This document shows, one piece after another, positions 9,383 through 18,353 of a DNA stretch of 64,000 bases (positions are counted from its first letter, which is position 1; the number at the start of each line of letters is the position of its first letter). The notes beneath the pieces were generated by a model. The model had not been told where the DNA came from and made no database searches. It saw nothing but the letters and a program-made list of their open reading frames with translations. The translations under genes were made by a program, and so were the position numbers. This DNA is from an uncultured Eubacteriales bacterium (GTDB lineage Bacteria > Bacillota > Clostridia > Christensenellales > Aristaeellaceae), in contig CACYTF010000011.1 of assembly GCA_902777335.1 (NCBI GenBank), positions 25,644-89,643 of the forward strand. Reading direction: 5' to 3'.

Positions 9383-10753
9383 ATGACAGAACTCACCCCC
9401 CGCGAGATCGTTCGCGAACTGGATCGCTTCATCATCGGCCAGGACGAGGCCAAGCGCGCCGTGGCCGTGGCCCTCAGAAACCGCTATCGCCGGGCCCAGC
9501 TGCCGGAGGACATCCGGGAAGAGGTCACGCCGAAGAACATACTGATGATCGGCCCCACCGGCGTGGGCAAGACCGAGATCGCGCGCCGGCTCGCCAAGCT
9601 GGTGGACGCGCCCTTTGTGAAGGTGGAGGCCACGAAGTTCACCGAGGTGGGCTACGTGGGCCGCGACGTGGAGAGCATCATCCGCGACCTGGTGGAGGCC
9701 GCCATACGCCTGGTGAAGGCACAGCACGCCGAGCGCGTGCGCATCCGCGCCGAGGCCAACGTGGAGGACCGGCTGGTGGAGCTGCTCACCAGCACCGTCA
9801 AGCGCAAGCCGGCCAACCCCATCGACATACTGCTGGGCAACAAGCCCAGGCAGCCGGAGCCCTCGCCGGAGGAGAAGACCGCGCTGGTGACCCGCCAGGG
9901 CGACGTGCGCGAGCGCCTGCGCCGGGGCGAGCTGGAGCACGAGATCGTGGAGGTCGAGGTGGAGCAGTCCATGCCCCAGCCGGAGATCCCCGGCATGGAC
10001 ATGAACATGAACGACGTGCTGGGCAGCATACTGCCCAAGAAGACCCACCTGAGGAAGGTGGAGGTGCGGGAGGCCCGCAAGATACTGCTCTCCGAGGAGG
10101 AGCAGAACCTCATCGACATGGACCAGGTCTACAGCGAGGCCATTGAGCGGGCCGAGCAGCACGGCATCGTGTTCCTGGACGAGATCGACAAGGTGGCGGG
10201 CCGCGGCGGCGGCGGGCACGGCCCGGACGTGAGCCGCGAGGGCGTGCAGCGCGACATATTGCCCATCGTGGAGGGCAGCACCGTGAACACCAAGTACGGC
10301 CCGGTGAAGACCGACCACGTGCTGTTCATCGCCGCGGGCGCGTTTCACGTGTCCAAGGTCACCGACCTGATCCCCGAGCTGCAGGGCCGCTTCCCGGTGC
10401 GGGTGGACCTGAAGCCCCTCACCGTGGAGGACTACCGGCGCATACTGACCCAGCCCGAAAACGCGCTGATCCGCCAGTACCAGCTGCTGCTGGGGGTGGA
10501 CGGCGTCAGCCTGGAGTTCGAGGATTCCGCGCTGGCGGAGATCGCCGAATACGCCTGGCAGGCCAACGAGTCCAGCGAGAACATCGGCGCGCGCCGGCTG
10601 CACACGCTGATGGAGCGCATACTCAACGACATTGCCTTCAACGCCGGCGGCGGCGACGCCCCCGAGATCAGCGTGAAGGTGAACGCCGAGTACGTGAAGG
10701 CCCAGCTCTCCGGCGACATTCACCAGAAGGACGTCCGGAAGTACATCCTGTAA
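9383..10753 (+). CDS. hslU: ATP-dependent protease ATPase subunit HslU
   Basis: 456 residues. AAA+ unfoldase that feeds substrates to HslV. Walker A is GPTGVGKTE near 55-63, the pore-loop region is [16 protein letters not shown], the family insertion (I-domain) covers roughly 110-230, and Walker B is [12 protein letters not shown] near 255-265. The C-terminus ends in RKYIL, the tail that docks into HslV. AAAGGAATACAAC supplies the ribosome site. In B. subtilis the next gene would be codY; here it is a LuxR-type regulator. Confidence 0.97.
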   Translation: MTELTPREIVRELDRFIIGQDEAKRAVAVALRNRYRRAQLPEDIREEVTPKNILMIGPTGVGKTEIARRLAKLVDAPFVKVEATKFTEVGYVGRDVESIIRDLVEAAIRLVKAQHAERVRIRAEANVEDRLVELLTSTVKRKPANPIDILLGNKPRQPEPSPEEKTALVTRQGDVRERLRRGELEHEIVEVEVEQSMPQPEIPGMDMNMNDVLGSILPKKTHLRKVEVREARKILLSEEEQNLIDMDQVYSEAIERAEQHGIVFLDEIDKVAGRGGGGHGPDVSREGVQRDILPIVEGSTVNTKYGPVKTDHVLFIAAGAFHVSKVTDLIPELQGRFPVRVDLKPLTVEDYRRILTQPENALIRQYQLLLGVDGVSLEFEDSALAEIAEYAWQANESSENIGARRLHTLMERILNDIAFNAGGGDAPEISVKVNAEYVKAQLSGDIHQKDVRKYIL

Positions 10754-10760
10754 GCGCGCC

Positions 10761-13136
10761 ATGGCACATCCGCCCATCATACGAAGAACAGAAAAGCTCC
10801 GCAAGCTGTCCGCCCTGCTCAGGGAAAGGCGGATCGTGTACCTCTCCGCGTTTTTCTACAGCGGCAAGACGGTCCTGCTGGACCAGCTCTGCGAAATCTG
10901 GAGCGGCGGCGTTTTGCGCTTCGACCCGGGCCAGGATGACTGGACGGCCTTCCGGGCCGGGGCCGCCGGGGCCGGGGACGCGCTGCTGGTCATCGACGGC
11001 GTCGACAGGCTCCCGAGCGTCATGGCGGAGGACCTGGCGGCGATGCTGGCCGGCCTGTCCGACGGGCAGTGCGCCGTGCTGGCGGGGCGGGGACAGGCGC
11101 CCTCCGCGCTGCACGGCCTGTGCTCCAGCGGCGTCATCGCCGTGCTGGGCAGGGAATTCATCATGTTCGACGAGGAGGAAATCGTACAGCTGTTCCTGGA
11201 GTATTCCATCGAGCTGCTGCCCTCGGACGTTCATCTGATACTGGACGGCCTTTGGGGCTGGGCCTTCGGCCTGCACATACTGGCGCAGCAGATCAAGGCG
11301 CATCCCGACACCACGCTGCGCGCCCTGATCGACGAGACCCGCGCGGACATCAAGCAGATTCTGATCACCGACATCGTGCTCGCCTTTCCGGAGCGGGAGC
11401 GGCAGCTGCTGTACAACCTTTCGCCCTTCGACAGCTTTTCCGAGGAGATGGCCCGCATCGTGACGGGCCGCAACGACGCGCCGCGGATCATGGCGGACAT
11501 CGCCCGGAAATCCTTCATGCTGCTGCGCGAACGCGCGGACACCTATACCTTCGTTCCCATCGTCCGGCAGGCGCTGTTTGCCGAGATGCGCAACCTCTAC
11601 AGCCAGGATTACATCAACGGCCAGTACAAGCGCGCCGCGCTCTACTTTGAACTGCAAAACCAGATCCCCCAGGCGATCTCCTATTACCGGCAGCTGGGGG
11701 ACCTGGAAAAGATTCGTGAATTGCTGATTCGCGACACCTTCAACCGCCCGGCGGACGGCGATACGGTCGACCTGCTGGAGGGCTACGCGCTGCTGGATCG
11801 GGAGACGATACTCGCCTACCCCGAGCTGATGAAGGGCAAGTGCGAAATCGAGTGCCTGCTGGGCCACGCGGAGGAGAGCGAGCGCTGGTACGCGGCGCTG
11901 GAGCGGTTCATCCGTCAGACGCCCGTCAGGGACGCGCGCCGCCAGACGGCCATGGAAGCCAAGGCCTACCTGGACCTGTGCCTCTCCCAGCGCGGCACCC
12001 GGCACACGCTGAAGCGGCTGATCGCCGCGGCGAAGTCGCCCGAGCTGATGCGCTCCAACGCCTGGCACAACGGCTTCAACGTCTCCGGAAACAGCGTGAG
12101 CCTGATGAACGGCGGCCTCGACTTCTGCCGCTGGGTGCCCCACGGCTGGGCCATCTACCGGCTGTTCAAGGTACCCATCGAGCTGGCGCTGGGCCATGGG
12201 GGCAGCGGCGTGACGGACATCGCCATCGCCGAGCGGGAGCTGGAGGCGAACCCGGACGGCGATTACTCCGTGGCCCTGGCCAAGGTGCGGCAGGGGCTTC
12301 AGCGCGTGTCGGACAATCTGGAGATGCGCTGCGCCGCCATCGGTATCCAGAGCCGCATCGAGGCGGCCAGCGGCAACGCGGACGAGGCGCTGCGCATGAT
12401 CGACAACGCCATCGCCGCGCTGCCCGATCAGCACCCGCCGAGGCTTGTGCAGAACCTGCGGGTATTCCGGCAGGAGCTGATGCTGCTGCGGGGCGAGGTC
12501 GCCGGCGCGCGCAGCTGGCTGGAGACCGAGGCGCCGGATGAGACGGGCGCCTTTGTCATCATGGACCGATACCGCTACATGCTGAAGCTGCGGCTGTACA
12601 TCATACTGGCCCAGCGCTCGAAGGTGCCCTTCCTGGCGGCGACGCTGCGGCAGTATTACGAGAGCTACGACCGGCCCTACCTGCTGATCCAGCTGGACCT
12701 GCTGGAGGCGCTGTACCGCTATCGCGGCGGGGACGAGACCTGGCGCGAGCGCATGGCTGAGGCGCTGGCGCTCGCCAAGCGCTACGGCCTGGTCCGCGTG
12801 ATCGCCGGCGAGGGCATCGCCATCATCGACATGCTGAACGAAATGGCGCTTCCCGACGCGCCGTGGGAGAACAGCGTGCTGGCGCTCACGCGCCGGCAGG
12901 CCGCCTATTACCCCAACTACATGAAGCAGACGGCCAAAAAGCCGGTCTTCACCGACCGGGAGTACCAGGTCTACTCCCTGATCATCGCCGGCTACAAGAA
13001 CGCGAAGATCGCGTCCATACTGAACATCTCCGAGCGCACCGTCAAGTACTTCTGTGGCGTGATCTACAAAAAGCTCGACGTCGAAACGCGCGCGGAGGCC
13101 CTGAACCGGGCGGCGGAGCTGGGGGATATCCGATAG
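10761..13136 (+). CDS. Large LuxR-family transcriptional regulator (MalT-like STAND architecture)
   Basis: 791 residues. N-terminal ATPase-like part with a degenerate P-loop (AFFYSGKTVLL, near 30-40) and a Walker-B-like ALLVIDGVDRL; a helical repeat middle (about 270-700) of TPR/MalT type; and a C-terminal LuxR helix-turn-helix at about 725-785 (FTDREYQVYSLI, KNAKIASILNISERTVKYF). Such proteins sense a ligand with the helical part and activate transcription. The P-loop lacks the first glycine, so ATP binding is uncertain. It starts 7 bp after hslU without an obvious ribosome site, implying coupling to hslU. The target genes are unknown; the next gene encodes a small secreted protein and is a possible target. 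Confidence 0.85.
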   Translation: MAHPPIIRRTEKLRKLSALLRERRIVYLSAFFYSGKTVLLDQLCEIWSGGVLRFDPGQDDWTAFRAGAAGAGDALLVIDGVDRLPSVMAEDLAAMLAGLSDGQCAVLAGRGQAPSALHGLCSSGVIAVLGREFIMFDEEEIVQLFLEYSIELLPSDVHLILDGLWGWAFGLHILAQQIKAHPDTTLRALIDETRADIKQILITDIVLAFPERERQLLYNLSPFDSFSEEMARIVTGRNDAPRIMADIARKSFMLLRERADTYTFVPIVRQALFAEMRNLYSQDYINGQYKRAALYFELQNQIPQAISYYRQLGDLEKIRELLIRDTFNRPADGDTVDLLEGYALLDRETILAYPELMKGKCEIECLLGHAEESERWYAALERFIRQTPVRDARRQTAMEAKAYLDLCLSQRGTRHTLKRLIAAAKSPELMRSNAWHNGFNVSGNSVSLMNGGLDFCRWVPHGWAIYRLFKVPIELALGHGGSGVTDIAIAERELEANPDGDYSVALAKVRQGLQRVSDNLEMRCAAIGIQSRIEAASGNADEALRMIDNAIAALPDQHPPRLVQNLRVFRQELMLLRGEVAGARSWLETEAPDETGAFVIMDRYRYMLKLRLYIILAQRSKVPFLAATLRQYYESYDRPYLLIQLDLLEALYRYRGGDETWRERMAEALALAKRYGLVRVIAGEGIAIIDMLNEMALPDAPWENSVLALTRRQAAYYPNYMKQTAKKPVFTDREYQVYSLIIAGYKNAKIASILNISERTVKYFCGVIYKKLDVETRAEALNRAAELGDIR

Positions 13137-13264
13137 GGCGGGCGCGGCATCCGCGCCGCTTTCAAACGGACCTGTACCAAAGGACAGTATACAATATGGG
13201 AAAAATCGCCTATAATTGTACAAGTTCCAATAGGGACAATACAAAAAAAGAGAGGTTATTCCCC

Positions 13265-13786
13265 ATGAAGAAGCTTTTGGCTGTTATCGTTGCCCTGATG
13301 CTGTTGGCCTCCGCCGCCATCGCCGAAGCGCCCGCGCTGAGCTGGTCCGATTTTGAGCCCGTGCTCGAGGCCGGCGGCGTCACCGGTCAGTTCTACACCT
13401 TCGATGAGATCGCGATCAAGATCTGGCTGCCCGACGGCATGAACGCCGTTGAGCTGACCGACGAAGACAAGGCGAACGGCTATATCGGCTACTACATGCC
13501 CGAGGATCAGTCCGCCACCGTCGCCGTGATGTATGTCGACGTGAACGGCATGAGCCTTGAGGAGTATGGCAGCTACCTGAGCTCCGAGGCCGGCGCGACC
13601 GAGGTCGAAGTCGGCACCGTCAACGGCTTCCCCTGCGTCTCCTACAAGCTGCCCGAGCAGGACACCGTCAGCGTGGCCTTCACCACCGAGGCGGGCTATG
13701 TGCTGGAAGTCACCTGCCAGCCCGCGTCCGAGGAGAACGCCGATCTGGTCTGGGGCGCCGTCGTCAGCTCCATCCAGGCTGCTTAA
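13265..13786 (+). CDS. Secreted protein of unknown function, 173 residues
   Basis: A clear Sec signal peptide (MKKLLAVIVALMLLASAAIAEA; cleavage after AIA or AEA) is followed by about 150 acidic, compact residues with no cysteine pair conserved enough to name a family. GAGAGGTTATTCCCC gives the ribosome site. A terminator shared with the convergent gene follows. The leader at 13180-13264 is A+T rich and contains CCTATAATTG and the related stretches TGTACCAAAGGACAGTATAC and TGTACAAG...GGGACAATAC, which could be regulator half-sites. The function is unknown. Confidence 0.75.
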   Translation: MKKLLAVIVALMLLASAAIAEAPALSWSDFEPVLEAGGVTGQFYTFDEIAIKIWLPDGMNAVELTDEDKANGYIGYYMPEDQSATVAVMYVDVNGMSLEEYGSYLSSEAGATEVEVGTVNGFPCVSYKLPEQDTVSVAFTTEAGYVLEVTCQPASEENADLVWGAVVSSIQAA

Positions 13787-13805
13787 TCCAATAAGGCTAT
13801 CAAAT

Positions 13806-13841
13806 CGCGCCCCGGAGCGTTGCTCCGGGGCGCGGTTTTTC
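13806..13841. terminator. Bidirectional terminator between two convergent secreted-protein genes
   Basis: CGCGCCCCGGAGC and GCTCCGGGGCGCG form a 13-bp perfect stem with a 3-nt loop, followed by GTTTTTC on the + strand. Confidence 0.85.
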
Positions 13842-13862
13842 TGTTGAGGCAGAGTAGTCCGG

Positions 13863-14798
13863 TCAGAAGTCCCGCCAGTTCTCCTCGTCCGAGCCCACGT
13901 AGTCGGCGTCTGGGTTCTCCTCCTGCACGTTCACGGTGATGGTGGACCTGTAGTTCTTCTGAAGCTCCACCACCTGCTGCCCCTCGTCGTCGAAGGTCAT
14001 GATCTCGTAGCTGCCCTCGTCGCCGAAGCTCTCTTCTTCACCGTACCAGTTCTTGCCGGTGCCGTCCTTGATGATGTATCTGCCCGCCGGCAGGGACACC
14101 GTGGACTTGCCGGTGCCGCCGATGAACATGGTGCGGGCCAGCGCTTCGCCGTCCTCGGTGTAGATCTTCACCAGCATGGCGGTGTCGGAGTCGGTGAAGA
14201 ACTGCACCACCAGCTCGGTGTTGCTGCCCTTGACCTCCGGATTCTTGTACAGCACGCCGTTCTTGGGCCAGGGCTGCACGCAGGCCTCGGCGCGGGCCTC
14301 CCAGTCGCCGTACTGGCTCTGCTCAAACCAGTGCTTCGCCGAGGCGAACTTCCCCTGGGCGACATAGGCGCAGGCGCGGGCATAGTCGAACTCGCCCTGT
14401 TCCATACCAGGCACCAGCAGCGCCTCGGCCCCGTCCGGGTCGGTGGCGATCAGCAGCCGGGGCAGCAACGCCGCGTAGCCGCCGGCGTCCAGTTCCTCGG
14501 TCTCCTCCAGCCCGAAGGCCGCCTGCACCGCGTTCAGCGCGGCGATGGACTTGGGGCCGACGTTGCCGTCCACGGCGATGTCCTGGCCGAAGTCCGCCAG
14601 CGTCTGCTGCACGCCCCTGGCGGCGTCGCCCTTGCTGCCCTTTTTGACCACCTCGCCGGCCAGCAGCGCGTCGTAGGTGGCGCGGTAGACGTCGCTGCCC
14701 AGCGCGTCCAGTACGTCGCCCGTACCGCCGCTCTGGGCGAGGGCAGGCAGTGTGAGCAGCAGCGAGAGTATCGTCAGCATCGCAAGCAGCTTCTTCAT
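13863..14798 (-). CDS. Secreted peptidoglycan-binding-domain protein
   Basis: 311 residues. Signal peptide MKKLLAMLTILSLLLTLPALAQ. A PG_binding_1-like domain follows at about 50-110 (KKGSKGDAARGVQQTL, VDGNVGPKSIAALNAVQ). Residues 190-290 look like a beta-rich domain, with IYTEDGEALARTMFIGGTGK and the segment LPAGRYIIKDGTGKNWYGEE. It is probably held at the cell wall. AGGAGGTAATATC precedes the ATG. Its promoter is back to back with the promoter of the TIR gene. The substrate is unknown. Confidence 0.8.
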   Translation of the reverse strand: MKKLLAMLTILSLLLTLPALAQSGGTGDVLDALGSDVYRATYDALLAGEVVKKGSKGDAARGVQQTLADFGQDIAVDGNVGPKSIAALNAVQAAFGLEETEELDAGGYAALLPRLLIATDPDGAEALLVPGMEQGEFDYARACAYVAQGKFASAKHWFEQSQYGDWEARAEACVQPWPKNGVLYKNPEVKGSNTELVVQFFTDSDTAMLVKIYTEDGEALARTMFIGGTGKSTVSLPAGRYIIKDGTGKNWYGEEESFGDEGSYEIMTFDDEGQQVVELQKNYRSTITVNVQEENPDADYVGSDEENWRDF

Positions 14799-14842
14799 GA
14801 TATTACCTCCTCATCTGTCGGCAGTTCATGGCTTTCCCAATC

Positions 14843-14871
14843 ATTATATCACATATCTTTCCCCACAACAA
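14843..14871 (-). promoter_or_regulatory. Sigma-A promoter for the peptidoglycan-binding-domain gene
   Basis: On the minus strand TTGTTG, 17 bp, TATAAT. It is placed about 45 bp before the start codon at 14798. Confidence 0.75.
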
Positions 14872-14892
14872 CACAAATCCCCGGGCCGGGGC

Positions 14893-14921
14893 TTGATGGA
14901 TCCACCGGGGTATGGTATACT
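14893..14921 (+). promoter_or_regulatory. Sigma-A promoter for the TIR/beta-propeller gene
   Basis: TTGATG, 17 bp, TATACT. Transcription would begin near 14928, which excludes the longer reading frame from 14912 and supports translation from ATG 14990. Confidence 0.7.
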
Positions 14922-14989
14922 CTTTTCATGGAATCAACAAAGGTCTCCCTGCGTCAGGGGTTGCGTGTGACGCCGCGTCATTTGATATT

Positions 14990-17419
14990 ATGAGTGAGAG
15001 AACCTTTTGCGCGTTTATCAGCTATCGCCATACCGACCTCGATCAGAAGATCGCCGTGCGGCTGCACCGGCTGATCGAGCGGTATACGCTGCCCAGCGCC
15101 CTGCGCAGGCAGAAGGGCATCCGGCACCCGGGCATGGTGTTTCGGGACCAGGACGAGCTGCCGCTTTCGGCGAACCTGGGCAGAGACATCGAGACGGCGC
15201 TGGACAACAGCGCGTGGCTGATCTGCATCTGCAGCCCCAGGTATCTGCAGAGCAGGTGGTGCCTGCGGGAGGTCGACTACTTTCTGAAGCACCACCCCGC
15301 CGACCACGTGCTGACGCTGCTGGTGGAGGGCAGGCCCGAGAACAGCTTCCCCGACGCGCTCCGCTTCGCGGTGGATGAGAACGGCAACAGGATCCCCAAG
15401 GAGCCCCTGGCCGGCGACGTCCGGGGCGGTTCGCTCCGGGAGAGCCTGAAAAAGCTGAAGCGGGAGAAGCTGCGCCTGCTGGCGCCGATGCTGGGCGTGG
15501 CCTACGACGACCTCTACCAGCGGGAGCACCGGCGCACGGTCCGCAGGGGCCTGGCGATATCAGGAACGACCACGCTGATCCTGGGCGGCTTTCTGGCCTA
15601 CGCCCTCATCCAGAACGCCCGCATCGACGCGCAGCGCCTGATCGCGGCCCGGAGCCAGTGCGACCTGCTGGTCGAAAAATCGCTGTCCAGGACCGCGGAG
15701 CACCGACGGCAGGAGGCCCGAACGCTGGCGCTGGAGGCGCGGGATGTGTCGGCGCAGCTGAACGGCTATGAATCGGACGCGGTGAACGACGCACTGGCGG
15801 CCACCTGCTACATGGGCGATTTCTCGATCGACGCCGCGCTGGACCTGCCGGGGGCGTATGCCGAGATGTGCGCGTTCTCCCCGGACGGCAGTCGCATCGC
15901 CGCGGTGGTCTCCTCCGCCGCCGTGTTCTGCTTCCGGGCGGACACGGGCGACGCGCTGTGGAACGCCACGCCCTCCAGCCTGCAGCTGACCTCGCTCACC
16001 TGGAGCGCCGACGGCCGGTACCTGGCCGCGACCTCGATGACGGAGCATCGGGTCTATGTGCTGGACGCCGAGAGCGGCGCCACGCTGCATGCGCTGGAGG
16101 TCCCCTGGCCTTCGGGCGCGGCCTTCGCCGACGACGGCGTCATGGTATGCTTCGAGCAGGGCATACTGAACTGGGACCCGTCCTCTGAATCCGCCACCGT
16201 TCCCTTCGCCGCGCAGGCCGGAAACGCGTGCCAGTATTCCGCCTGCCAGGCCTCGGCGGACGGGCGCTTTGTGCTGTGGATCAATCCCGTCACGCCGGAA
16301 GTGCTGGCGGTGGACACCCGCGAGCAGCGGGCCTACCGGTATGTGCCCGAGGCGCAAGCGGCCGTCAGCGCCTGCGGCCTGTCCCCGGACGGCGCGACGC
16401 TGTACCTGCGCCAGTGGGACCGCGTCATCGCGGTCCGGCTGGAGGACGACGAGGTCGTGTGGCAGGGGAGCTTCGACGATCCGGCCGGCGGGCAGACGGC
16501 GATGGTGCAGGCCGCCGCGTGGACGGGCGAGCGCATATTCGACAGCGGCCGCATCTACGACGCCGGTACCGGTGAGTGCCTGGCAACTGTCGAGGATTCG
16601 GCCGCCACGGTCTCCGCCGACGGGCAGTTCTTCATCGGCGACAGGGCCATCTACCGGGTGTCGGACGGCAGCGCCTACGCCGCCGCGCCCGGCACGGTGC
16701 TGGCCGCGGACCCCACCGGCCAATACCTGCTGATCCAGCGCGACACCGCCTCCAAGGACACCATGCCCGGCAAGGGGAGCTATCGCCGGCTGGAGCGGTA
16801 CGCGGGCACGCTGCTCGACGTGCCGGACTTCTCGGAGCCCGCGCAGGATTATACGCCCTTTGACCCGGTTTCCTGGGGAAGCACGGAGAATAATTTCGCG
16901 ATGCGGCTGTTGATCAGCCCCGACGCCCGATACTACGTGATGATCAACGCGGCCAACCACATCAAGGTATTCGACGCCACCCGCGGGAGCGAGCCGGCCT
17001 ATCGCCTCTACGGACACCCGATGAACGGGACCGTCAGCGTCGGCGACGCGTCCTTCTCCGCGGACGGCCGCCGTCTCGGCGTGGCCGGAAGCATGGGCAC
17101 GGTGGCCGTCTACGACCTGGAGACGGGAAAGGTGCTGCAATTCTGGAAGGACCTGAACGGCAGGCTGTCGCTGGAGGGCATCAAGTTCAACCGGGACGGG
17201 ACCCTGGTGATGGTGGCCGGGTACCAGAGGCGGCTGTTCGCCATCTATTCGGTGAGCAACGGCCTTCAGCTGTACCTGATCCACCCGGAAAAGGACGTGG
17301 CGGACTGGGGCTTTGACGAACAGACCGGCGACGGCATGATCGTCTACCAGGACGGCTCGGCCCTGGCGGCGGACATCTTCACGACGCCGGAGGAGCTGTA
17401 CGAATTCGCGGGCACGTGA
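14990..17419 (+). CDS. TIR-domain protein with a transmembrane helix and C-terminal WD40-like beta-propeller
   Basis: 809 residues. Residues 4-165 are a TIR domain: FCAFISYRHTD, VFRDQDELPLSANLGRDIE, SAWLICICSPRYLQSRWCLR and WCLREVDYF, whose Glu is in the position of the NADase catalytic residue. A conserved linker (PKEPLAGDVRGGS, LRLLAPMLGVAYDDLYQREH) leads to one membrane helix at about 187-208. A coiled segment follows, then repeated blades over about 280-800 (FSPDGSRIAAV, WSADGRYLAA, FSADGRRLGVAG). The TIR would be cytoplasmic and the propeller on the other side of the membrane, or both anchored. No Shine-Dalgarno precedes the ATG. NAD cleavage, signalling or phage defence are all possible; none is shown. 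Standard Thoeris partner genes are not adjacent. Confidence 0.85.
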   Translation: MSERTFCAFISYRHTDLDQKIAVRLHRLIERYTLPSALRRQKGIRHPGMVFRDQDELPLSANLGRDIETALDNSAWLICICSPRYLQSRWCLREVDYFLKHHPADHVLTLLVEGRPENSFPDALRFAVDENGNRIPKEPLAGDVRGGSLRESLKKLKREKLRLLAPMLGVAYDDLYQREHRRTVRRGLAISGTTTLILGGFLAYALIQNARIDAQRLIAARSQCDLLVEKSLSRTAEHRRQEARTLALEARDVSAQLNGYESDAVNDALAATCYMGDFSIDAALDLPGAYAEMCAFSPDGSRIAAVVSSAAVFCFRADTGDALWNATPSSLQLTSLTWSADGRYLAATSMTEHRVYVLDAESGATLHALEVPWPSGAAFADDGVMVCFEQGILNWDPSSESATVPFAAQAGNACQYSACQASADGRFVLWINPVTPEVLAVDTREQRAYRYVPEAQAAVSACGLSPDGATLYLRQWDRVIAVRLEDDEVVWQGSFDDPAGGQTAMVQAAAWTGERIFDSGRIYDAGTGECLATVEDSAATVSADGQFFIGDRAIYRVSDGSAYAAAPGTVLAADPTGQYLLIQRDTASKDTMPGKGSYRRLERYAGTLLDVPDFSEPAQDYTPFDPVSWGSTENNFAMRLLISPDARYYVMINAANHIKVFDATRGSEPAYRLYGHPMNGTVSVGDASFSADGRRLGVAGSMGTVAVYDLETGKVLQFWKDLNGRLSLEGIKFNRDGTLVMVAGYQRRLFAIYSVSNGLQLYLIHPEKDVADWGFDEQTGDGMIVYQDGSALAADIFTTPEELYEFAGT

Positions 17420-17457
17420 TCGACCCGCACATCAATACGACGACGGGAGGCTGACCC

Positions 17458-17640
17458 ATGGCGACGAAGAAGAAGTTCCGCATCCCCGGCCTGACCTTCA
17501 GCTGGAAGCGGGCCCTGGGCATCACGCGGCTCAAGCAGGCCATCGCCCGCAAGACCGGCATCCCCACGACCAAGCAGGGCCGCCAGCGCAAGCTGGAGCG
17601 CACGCTGTTCAGGACCATATTCGGCGGAAAAAAGAAGTGA
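17458..17640 (+). CDS. Small very basic protein downstream of the TIR gene
   Basis: 60 residues, about one third Lys or Arg, with no acidic patch and no membrane segment. GGGAGG lies 6-7 bp before the ATG, 38 bp after the TIR stop and in the same direction, so the two probably form an operon. The composition (KKKFRIPGLTFSWKRALGIT, TTKQGRQRKLER) suggests nucleic-acid or membrane-surface binding. No family is recognised. Confidence 0.65.
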   Translation: MATKKKFRIPGLTFSWKRALGITRLKQAIARKTGIPTTKQGRQRKLERTLFRTIFGGKKK

Positions 17641-17647
17641 ACTCCCT

Positions 17648-18091
17648 CTATCGCCCCAGCCGTATCCGGCGGCGCTCCAGCGCGGCGGCGTATTCCCGCT
17701 GCTCGGCGTCGGTCTCGGGGGTGAAGGGCGGCACCGGGATGGGCGCGTCATGCTCGTCCAGCGCCACGAACACCAGGTAGGCGCGGTTCACGGGCTCGCG
17801 GACGCCGTCCAACCGCTCCACGTAGCTGTCCACCCGCACCTCCAGCGAGGTCCGGCCCGTCCAGGTGACCCGGGCCTCCTGCACCACCGTGTCGTTCAGA
17901 TAGGCGGGGTTCAGAAAGTTCAGGTTGTCCACGCACACGGTGGTCACCGCGCTGTGGGTGTAGCGGCGGGCCGCCACCCCGCCCACCACGTCGATCCACG
18001 CCATGATCTGCCCGCCGAACAGGCGGGGCTTTTTATACCCGTTGCAATGCTGCGGCAGCACGATCTGCACGCTGGTGGTAATCTCGCTCAT
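17648..18091 (-). CDS. Acyl-CoA thioesterase, hotdog fold (YciA/BFIT type)
   Basis: 147 residues. Hydrolyses acyl-CoA to free acid and CoA. Hotdog features are LFGGQIMAWIDVVGGVAARR, where the usual HGG is FGG, then TTVCVDNLNFLNP and the central helix-strand pattern RVTWTGRTSLEVRVDSYVE. AGGAGGG lies 6 bp before the ATG. The region immediately upstream is entirely the heptamer array, so the gene's promoter is either inside the array or beyond it. Confidence 0.88.
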   Translation of the reverse strand: MSEITTSVQIVLPQHCNGYKKPRLFGGQIMAWIDVVGGVAARRYTHSAVTTVCVDNLNFLNPAYLNDTVVQEARVTWTGRTSLEVRVDSYVERLDGVREPVNRAYLVFVALDEHDAPIPVPPFTPETDAEQREYAAALERRRIRLGR

Positions 18092-18101
18092 CCAAATCCC
18101 T

Positions 18102-18297
18102 CCTGTTCCCTGTTCCCTGTTCCCTGTTCCCTGTTCCCTGTCCCCTGTTCCCTGTCCCCTGTACCCTGTTCCCTGTTCCCTGTTCCCTGTTCCCTGTACC
18201 CTGTTCCCTGTTCCCTGTCCCCTGTTCCCTGTACCCTGTTCCCTGTTCCCTGTTCCCTGTTCCCTGTACCCTGTTCCCTGTCCCCTGTTCCCTGTTC
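18102..18297. repeat. 28-unit CCTGTNC heptamer array
   Basis: Twenty-eight uninterrupted 7-bp units with no length variation. Only position 6 varies: in order T T T T T C T C A T T T T A T T C T A T T T T A T C T T. The block A-TTTT-A recurs exactly ten units (70 bp) apart (units 9-14 and 19-24), showing expansion by multi-unit duplication. It fills the divergent gap between the thioesterase and smsC and ends about 85 bp before the smsC -10 box. Confidence 0.95.
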
Positions 18298-18353
18298 CCT
18301 AATTCTACCACCCCCCGCCCGCCCTGTCAAAGAAATCGTCAAACTTCGGCGCA

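Noticed and set aside
10761..13136. CodY, expected after hslU
   Set aside because: The protein is 791 residues with a C-terminal LuxR HTH; CodY is about 260 residues with a GAF domain and winged helix.
1451..13244. Long open frames on the minus strand opposite the topA-hslU-LuxR block (for example 450 and 858 codons)
   Set aside because: They mirror codon-position G+C bias of the real genes, are rich in His, Arg, Gly and Ala, lack ribosome sites and match no domain.
14912..14989. Upstream extension of the TIR protein from ATG 14912
   Set aside because: It overlaps the -10 box, and the extra 26 residues precede the conserved TIR start.
14990..17640. Thoeris or another known TIR defence system
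   Set aside because: No ThsA-like, SIR2, cyclase or helicase partner is adjacent; the propeller architecture differs.
18102..18297. CRISPR array
   Set aside because: Units are 7 bp and contiguous with no spacers; no cas gene is present in the window.
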